DNA from: Allacma fusca
Lineage: Eukaryota; Arthropoda; Collembola; Symphypleona; Sminthuridae
Reading direction: 5' to 3'
DNA: 64,000 nt
Assembly: GCA_947179485.1 (NCBI GenBank)
Contig: OX359246.1
Coordinates: 48,587,632-48,651,631 of the forward strand
Made by a program: the position numbers and the translations under genes. Every line of letters begins with the position of its first letter. Positions within the stretch are counted from its first letter, which is position 1. The notes under the pieces were generated by a model, which searched no databases, had not been told where the DNA came from, and saw nothing but the letters and a program-made list of their open reading frames with translations. Positions 47,501-56,500 of this stretch are shown here, one piece after another.

Positions 47501-50500
47501 AAGACTGAGCTTGAAGTTTTTAAAGGCAATAGAACTTGACTTTTTGAAGTATTTGAGATTCCAGACACATGATTTAATTTGTGGGCTAGAACTTTCCATT
47601 AAGATGGGAAAGTTATGTGGAAGCTCTTTCACTATGGAAAGATTGTCCAAGAGTTGTGTTTCAGACATGTCTCTGGCACTATGAAATAACATTTTTGTCC
47701 AAGCATCTTATAAGCTTGTCAACTGTAATATTCATGCACATTATATGAACATAGCGTGTGCTCTCGCATTCGAAAGAATATGGTAAGTGTGGATTTTTTT
47801 AAGTGCTGTAGAATTTATGCATGTTGCTTTCAAAGTTGTTGAAAGGATTTTTGAAGAGTGCAAATATTACCTTTATTGACAAGCTAAAAGCACATAAGGG
47901 AATTTGAACTTGTTGTTCATGTGCGTGCCAAAAGTATATATGTAGGTATTAGTATTAACAATAATATGTCATGGGTGTGACATTGACAAAATGTATTTTC
48001 TTAAAAGTTTCTATATTGGGCCATTATTTAATTATGCATTCTGTTTTGTAACTATGATATCCTCGTAGCCAGTAACTGTCATCCAAAATGAATTAATTTA
48101 ATATAGATTTTTAGAAATCGTAAAATTTATCAGCAGGGTGTCCCATTTCTACTTCCCCCTAGCCTATATAAGGGGCAACGGAACAAAATATGTGATTCCC
48201 ATTTTGAAGCAAATTCTTTTCCAGATTTTTCAAAATTTGTTTTATTAGCCTAGATCAAAAAATTAGGTCTCAGCTCTCAAGAATAAGAAGCCAAATCTAG
48301 ATTTTTTTGAGGATCATCGGCATTATTAGTTTTTGTTTAGAGGTAAGATATTTTTTGGAATTTCTGAGAGTTTGGACTCTGAAGAGTTTATGAACTTTCC
48401 AATTATTTATGGACGGTATGTCGTTTATAAAAATATTTCAAAACGCTCTTCTTGCAGTAAATTTGATGGGAATTCATTCGAGTCTAATACCAATTTCTTA
48501 GCTCAAAATTTGCAGTCTCAGGACCTAAGAACGTGAGCCAAACTGTATGAATTATTTTAAAAAGTCGCAATAAAAATAAACATTTTCTTTGTGTGAACTT
48601 GCCGGTGATATTAGTATCGAAGAAATTCCCATCAAATTTCCTACAAGATGAGTGTTTGAAATTTCAGAAAACATTTTACCTGTGAACAAAAACTTGTCAG
48701 GCTGATAATCCTCAAAAAATAAATCTGGATTATGTTTCTCCTTCCTCTTTTAGAATTCTTGAGGAATGGGACTACAATGTTTGACCTAAGCCAACGAAGT
48801 AAATTTTGAAAATTTTTTACATTAATTTGTTTTTACTTTTACAAAACCAGATGAGTTATAAACCTGAAATCCCAGTTCATACTTAGATCGTGTAAGAATC
48901 TTCGGGGGCAACCAGCGTAACTATTTTGATTGGGATACTATGAGAAAATTGCTCCCATATGAAACCTAAGTACGTTTCGTAAAGAAATTTGCCCTTGGGC
49001 TGATTTTCTTCCATTCGCCCATAAAGTTTCCCGAACAAGGAGTTTCCTATGGGAACTTCATTCGCGCAACCTTAAGTTGCGCATGGGTGGAATAAACATC
49101 CAAATTCAGTTCTGATTTGCAATAGGCGGGAGACGTAGCAAAGCGGTAATAGTATGTAACGACTATTCAAAAAAGGACTCACAATACATATTGTAGATAC
49201 ATATAGATAAGCCAGATCTGCTAACAACAAGAGGTTGGGAGAAGAATGTTTTGAGGAACATTTTAAATGGTAAGTGTATTTAAGTTTTAACTGAAAAAAT
49301 GACTATGAATCATATTTAGAATACTGAGAATTTAAATGTTTCAGTTACTGAATTTATAGTTTAGTTTTAAAAAATTGCATTTGCAGGTATCTTGGCAGAC
49401 CGAGTTGGGTAGTTTTAGGTAAGAAATTACACTACGTGTTAAATTAATTGTATGAAATATCCTGACAGTAATCCTATAAGAAGTTTATCAACAACATTCC
49501 AAGTTGATTTTATGTCACAATAGGAAATGAAGGATGCATGAGAAAAATATTGTCTGGTTGGAATAACTTAAGAGACGTATGAGTCTCTAATCAAGTAGCA
49601 CAGCTTGCTTTTGAATTTAGTTTCAAAAGTATGTCCTCTCAGAGGAGTATAAGATTCTATTGAATTCACTTGTCTAGAGTTGAACTCAAATGTGAAAGGT
49701 TTGTATGAACAAAGCCGAATTTCATTGTTACGAAGTAATAACTGGAGTGACAGTCAAGCAGGAAATGTTTTTGGAAGTGAAATAATTAAGAATAATTAAA
49801 AACTGCCAGTAAGCAAATATGTAGACCAAAAGATTAGCTTATAATGAGTAAACACTCTGGCATTAACAGCAGTGAGTACTTGAGAGTAATAATTAATATT
49901 GAATCTGTCACTCCTTTTATCGTCCAAGTTTAATCAATTTCTCGTATCATTAAGTGAGTTTGTTAGCTTTTAAGAAACGTCATTTGGAAACGATGCCAAA
50001 TATGTGGTACAGTACGCTACAGCTACAAAATATGTACATACTCCCTTAGAGAGGGCCATTTCGTCTGCAAGAGTCAAAACATTTGGGAACCCTCCCACAT
50101 TGTTAGCTTTGATTTGCATACGCCACATCTCAATATAGTTATAATAATTATTCAAGTTTTCCTCCTTCTAAATGGGCTCTAATGAAAAGAAATCTTTCAT
50201 TCAATATTTTAAGGTAAATTCTTACATGTGGATTAATTCTCCTTTATTATTATTGGAAAACCCTGTTTCAAACTTGTCTTTCATTTCGAATGGAAGTGCC
50301 AACGCCAGAAATAACTATCGTTCTATTTCAATTTTAGGAGGCTAATTCCTAATCTCTTGGTAATGCCCATTTCTCTGAAACTATATGTAATCTAGATTTG
50401 ATTAGCAACCTAAAAATTATTTGGATTGACAATTTAGCCACGATAACTTGTGCTGTCGAATTTTCTTACGGTTCTTCCATGTGCCAATTCAATAATAAAA

Positions 50501-53500
50501 CTCATTTGATTTGTATGAGATCCAGCGGCAGCATCATTAGATTCCCTTTGGTCTCCGATAAGTAGTGAAAGTAATTATATGAGGAGATAGATAAAGGGGA
50601 AGGATCATTCAGGATATTCAGGTTCTAGCAAAAATGAACGTAGGAGGTTCATTATGAAATCTCTGTTGCTCCACATACAAATAGAGAGCTATACAGATCG
50701 AGCTTGAGAGAATCTTTATAAAGAGAAAGTCTTTTCCCTTCACTCGCTTGCGACTGGTAATTCGTGGAAAATGAAATTCATGAGAATAATCCTCTGTTGC
50801 TGTTGCCGTCTGTGATGGTGGGCTTTACAAGCCCTGCTGATTCCCAAGAGGAAATTTCCAGCGTGAGGTAAATTGAATTATGGGCTACGCTCGAAGTAAA
50901 GTCTCTACGTAACTTTTTACTCGTCCTCTTCCACTGCCATTTGGCAACCTCAAGCTTATGTATCTTTTCCCAACTTACGCATTCCCAACATTACCTCTGT
51001 CTACAGAGACCAATGCACGCAGTGCTATGTGAATAGATCAGTAACTATATAAATATACATACATAGCATCATACATTGTACTGTATTAATCTCCTATAAA
51101 TTATTCATGAAGGATTCCGACGTAATCAGACTTGTGAATCCTAAAAGTTGCAACATATATATTTCTAAATTTCAAGAAAAAGGGTTTCCCCGTTCGCTTT
51201 TGGTTACGATCCAAATCCAACGGGTAAATTGTAAATTTTCATTTTAGAAACCTTCCCCTAAAACTTAATATAAGTGCATATGTACAAAAATTGTGGATAT
51301 GTCTTACCTGATGTAGTACACATTCTGACAACACCTGTTGCAGAGAAACTCTTTTCTTTCTATTACTGTTAGCCTGAAATGCTCAGGCTCAAGAATGTTC
51401 AGTCTTTTTTGGGTGGTTACATTCGGAAATATACAGAGGAAGCTGTTATAATTTTCTGCCTTGAAGATTTCCTGTTTTCTAGTTTCTCACCCACTTCAGC
51501 ACCCTACGGCGTGAAGCTGTTCCCCCTATAAAATAAAAAATTCATTACTATACTGTGTACTCAAATACGCTGAAGTCTACATCAGAATTAGATAAATGTT
51601 TCGTATCTTCACCCTATGAGTTACTTGTACAAATGCAATTAAAAGGTAATCAAAGAAGAAAATATTTTAAAAATTCGCACCAAAGCTTACGGTTCTTTGA
51701 TAGTTGAAAAGGAATTTAAGCAATTTCACTATCGTTCATGTGTGTTTTCATTTCCAGCTTTTTCAGCTCAAGGTTTTACGGGGATTCTGTCCGAATCGAT
51801 TTAAAGGAAATGTACGTAAGCTCATTAGTGGCTCAATAGATGAGTAAAATATTTCAATGAAATGTCCACTTGTTAATGGTCTTACTCTTAATTAAATGTA
51901 GAAATAAAATCTAATTTGAACCGGCTCTTGATATGTACATACTGATCCGAAGAACTTTGGAAACAACAGATTCCGGAATGTGAGGAGTGGGAAATCCGTA
52001 GCATTTATATTTACTTTAGAAACAAAAAGTTAATGTAGGTTTCAGGAAGTATAAATTTTTTATTGTCTATAATATAATTGGAATTTTCAGGTTTAATCTT
52101 CCCCGTAGTCTGTTTTATGAGGAGAGTCAAGTATACGATACTACACATGAATATATAGATACATATAGGTACATATGTATATGGTTCAGACGGCCAACAA
52201 GTACAGGATGATTGGTAATGGCGACACGACAGTGTTTCCTAGTAATTTCCTTTCTATCCGAAACATAGCTGAACTTGAGTTATTTGAAATTCTCTATATT
52301 CAGAAAGTTCCACTCGTAAAAAACCTTCGGCTCAATGGTCTCTTATTCTTTTTACATTGAAAAGAGCAAACACACGAGTTTTATTAAAGACAGGCGGCCG
52401 CTCGTCTCTTCATTTACGATGCTGTGCTCCAGTCTTCCTTCCCGTATGTTAGTTAAGGGGTTGGAAATCTTGCAATCTGTAGACGGAAGTAAACTGTTGA
52501 TCAGACAAAACAGAAATATACAAGTTGTGGGTGGAGGTTTTCAAGCTACTTTTATTCATATCTGATTCAACTATTTTTGCATTCCTTTGTTCTATTCGGC
52601 CGACGGTTTATATTTTTGCTGTCAATTTTTTAAAGATTTCTGCTTCCTGTTGAACTGAAGCAGGAAATACGATTTTTTACCCGATTTTAATTTGCTTGAG
52701 ACTTGGACTAATTTGATTTTAATGACATGGAGAATGTATTTGAAATAAAATATTTTGCTCAAAATACATACTTTTTATCTAACTCCTTATAACAACATAT
52801 GATCGTGCAAGTGCCATCTGTCATTACAAAAATGGAAAGAAAATCATAGTAAGTAGTTTAATCATTTTGTATTAATAATACTGTATCTATTTTATATTAC
52901 AAATTCAGTATTTTTATCTACGTTTTGGCATTTTAGATGTTTCAAAATGTGTTGTGTTTTTATTTGTATTTTGACATAATACTCCAAGGTATTTTATTTT
53001 GTAATTCGTATTTTGGCTTTATTGCGGAAAGTATTTTACTTGATTATTTGTATTTTGATTTTTTACAAGATGTATTTTTCATAGTATTATGTAATTTGAC
53101 ATTTTCCCGGAATGTATTTTATTTTGTATTTTGACGAGACAGACCAAGTATTTTGCATATAGCTCTGGTTAGTTTATTGTGTGATCAAATCAGTTTCCGT
53201 AGCCTAACTGATTGTTAATATCAATTATATTATGTTCAGTTTATTAAATCGTGGCAACTCTCATTTGAAATTTTGAATATTTTAGTCTTCTTGTCCGTAA
53301 ATATTTTAAATCATTTAAATAATAATTGAAATTTTAGCAATCATTCTACCTGAAAGATTTTAAATGGCTCTCCAAAGTTTAGAAATAGCATTAGCTAACA
53401 AGATTCTTAAACTGGATTACACCTGTAAAGAGTACTTGGCGTAAAATGGGTACCATTTTGACTAAAAATCATTGGTGTTTAGCATTAAGATGCACTTCAA

Positions 53501-56500
53501 TTACGGGCGAAGTGGCAAAGTATAGTATAATAATGAGGATAAGTGTAACTGTACAAATGTACTGATCAAAACATTTTCAAGAAAAATCGTATCTGAATTG
53601 TACTAAAGTGCAAAGTCACTAAATGTAAGGGGCGTTATGATACATTGAGGTGTGATATGTATAAGTACAAATGTATAACTTCGCCCCTTTGTGGCTTTAC
53701 ACTTTAGTGCTTACCTCTGATTTTTATTAGGGGTGAAATGAAACTAAGTGTTCCTATTGTAGACATCGTGGTGTCTGTTTGTCTGCCGCCACTATATCCG
53801 ACCAACCAATGCAATGACACCAGGCAATTCAAATTTTTGGCAGGGGTAGTTTCGACAAAACGTAAGAAGCCTAATGTTTTTGAAGGAGATCGGGTCATCC
53901 ATTTGACATCAGAAAGTTATACGACTGTTACTAGCCCTTGATGATACGTAGTGTAATCCGTAATGTAACAGTGCTTATCACAAGAATATAATAATCCCTT
54001 ATTGTAACTGAACTAGGCGTTGTAAACATTAGTATACCAGAAACTTAAATTACAATCCCCCCACTTTTACTGCCTAAACGTAACTCCATGGCTATCCCAT
54101 AAGTAATGATCCTAATTATTACGAGCGTACTACAAAATCTTTCATGATTTAAAAATCCGCACGCCGCTGTACAAAGTACACGCATGCGAAACTATCCGGG
54201 GACCAAAGTAGTCTAGTAACAACTTGAATGATTCATTTGTATGATTATTTTCACGTGAATGTATTCGCTCTTACTGAACTTCAGTAGCACGACATCTAGT
54301 GGTTAGCGATGTAGAAAAGGCTCTAAAATAATTATACATTACAGGGCTGGAGGCGGAAAAAGTTCCAAAATTGTCATGAACCAAAATCTTGATTAAGCAG
54401 GCATCGAAGTTGGGCATCTAGATTGGGGGATGAATTTTGCTTTTAAATCGTTGCGAAGCGACAATTTATGGCACCCCTGACGGGGTGCTATGTACTGCGA
54501 AGGGGCAGCGTTAGCGAAATGCTTCCCAGCTTTATGCTTGGAGATTGTGCACCAAGCTTTAGTAAAATCTAATAACGAGTTGTTGAGTAATCGTGCCCAC
54601 AGACGTATAGAAGTACACCCAGGATAAATCCATAAGGGGCGCAACGCCTTTGGCCAAAATGGCCAAAATATTTTATGAAATCGGTCATGTGCCTTCAAGT
54701 TTGGGTCGTGCATATATAGACGGAGGCCTTTGACCAAATTGCTAAAAACAGTTTCTTATATTGGACACGTACCTTAAGTTGGGCACGCATATGAGCAGGG
54801 ACCTTTGCAAGTGCAACTTCTACATTTCAAAGTAGGCATATTTTTAGGGGCATCTCGGGTACGAACTAGGTTTGCGGGTTCGTTAACTTTTTCCCTGTCC
54901 GTAACAGGGGTTATGTTTTTGCATGCGCTTACGTATGGCCTATATTCACCTTCTGACGTCAAACGTACCTCGAACAACTCCAAAAAGAATGGGCTGCTTA
55001 CTGTTTTTCTACTCCGTCACTATTCCGAAATGAATTGCCTGGTCACATATATTCGGCAATTATCGAATTTGAGACACTCACAATCAGTCAGCAAACATCT
55101 GTACTCCACAATAGAAATATTCGCTTCACTTCCCCTGGAATTGAAAATTGCCTTTTATTGAGCTGGTTCCATCTCTAGGCAATTTTTTATGTGGCAGCAT
55201 TGTTTTTCGTTCAGGTCTAAATCAGATTTAAATTTTGTGTTATGGATATGACAAATGAAGACAACTTTTTGGGAATAGTGATTTTTTTTATCGAACTGTT
55301 AATAATGTCTATGAAATGAGTTCCACCATACAAAATGTGTATATTGGTAAAGATAAAACCCTTCATTCACAGGAAATGGAACGCTCAATAAATTTTTGAT
55401 TGTGCCAGCAGCTTGTTTACTCCTTGGTTTTTTAGGGTAAATGGATTACAACACCCTACAAGTTATCGCTATGAGTTGGGCAACTGTTCATAAAAAATGT
55501 GGATAATGTGATGCAAATTGTTGGGAAAGATCAAGTTATAATTTGAATGGAGCACTGTGCATGAAGTAGTGATGGAATTGATAAAAGGGAATGAAAAATA
55601 GATCAAATCACTTGTAATAATTGTAGTAAACATTTTGTGACATACAAATTAAAGAGTATATCTGAAATCTGTCTAAGATTATTCTAACTTCGCTTTACAA
55701 AGCGTCTGAATATCCTGTATCCCTAAGAATAATCTTATTGTAAGAAATTCTTCCTATACGACATCCATATTTTAAAAGTAGAACTCTGTAGCCGAAACCA
55801 TTTGTGAGCACCAGCATTTTACGACGCTTACTGGGTGATCGTAATACTGGATATGAAGCTGGATCTAGGTATGGATTGCACTTATCAGTTTCCTCCGTAA
55901 AAGTATGTATAGATATTTATATGTATATAAAATCAGATATAAATACCCTAAGAGCCTTTCCCTTGACAACTCATTATGCCCGTCTTCAAATGCTTGCTAC
56001 AGCGCATCAAGCTCTCTATTATACATATAGGTTGAAATACAAATCGCATCTTATACATTCGTAGTAGAATTCCCTAGCTAGTATGTAACCTTGCAATCCA
56101 CAGGTTTATAAATGTAGGTTTGAGAATGTACAGAAAGAATAACTGAAAGCATTATAAATTTAAATTTGAACTTTCTCCACCTTCCGACACACACTACTGC
56201 TCAATTTTCAAAAGCCCAAGTCATATTAGCGGGTCTCTCACACTCTGAGAAAGTAGGAAATTGAGATGAGAAAATGTGAGTTCATTGGAAATTCCGAATA
56301 GAATTGGAAAGTGGCAATTTTCTCCCCCTTCCCTTTTTACTCACTTTGCATTTATCATATGAGACTGCCACTGCTGGAAAGCCTCGCAAAGCTTCCTACA
56401 GTAGTGTCTACCGACGGGAAAAAAGAGCGCTGTTCTCTAGTTTTAAATTTTAACTCACGTTCTACCCATCTACTCTCAGAGTTGTGGTCTGGACAGACAT

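Noticed and set aside
50800-50880. Possible plus-strand first exon (MVGFTSPADSQEEISSV, then GTGAG|GTAAAT)
   Set aside because: Its phase fits the plus-strand candidate at 56.3 kb, but the linked chain then fails at 63 kb and the translation is too short to judge.
53738-53941. Plus-strand open frame MKLSVPIVDIVVSVCLPPLY...
   Set aside because: No family recognised; no acceptor or promoter context; length within chance for this window.
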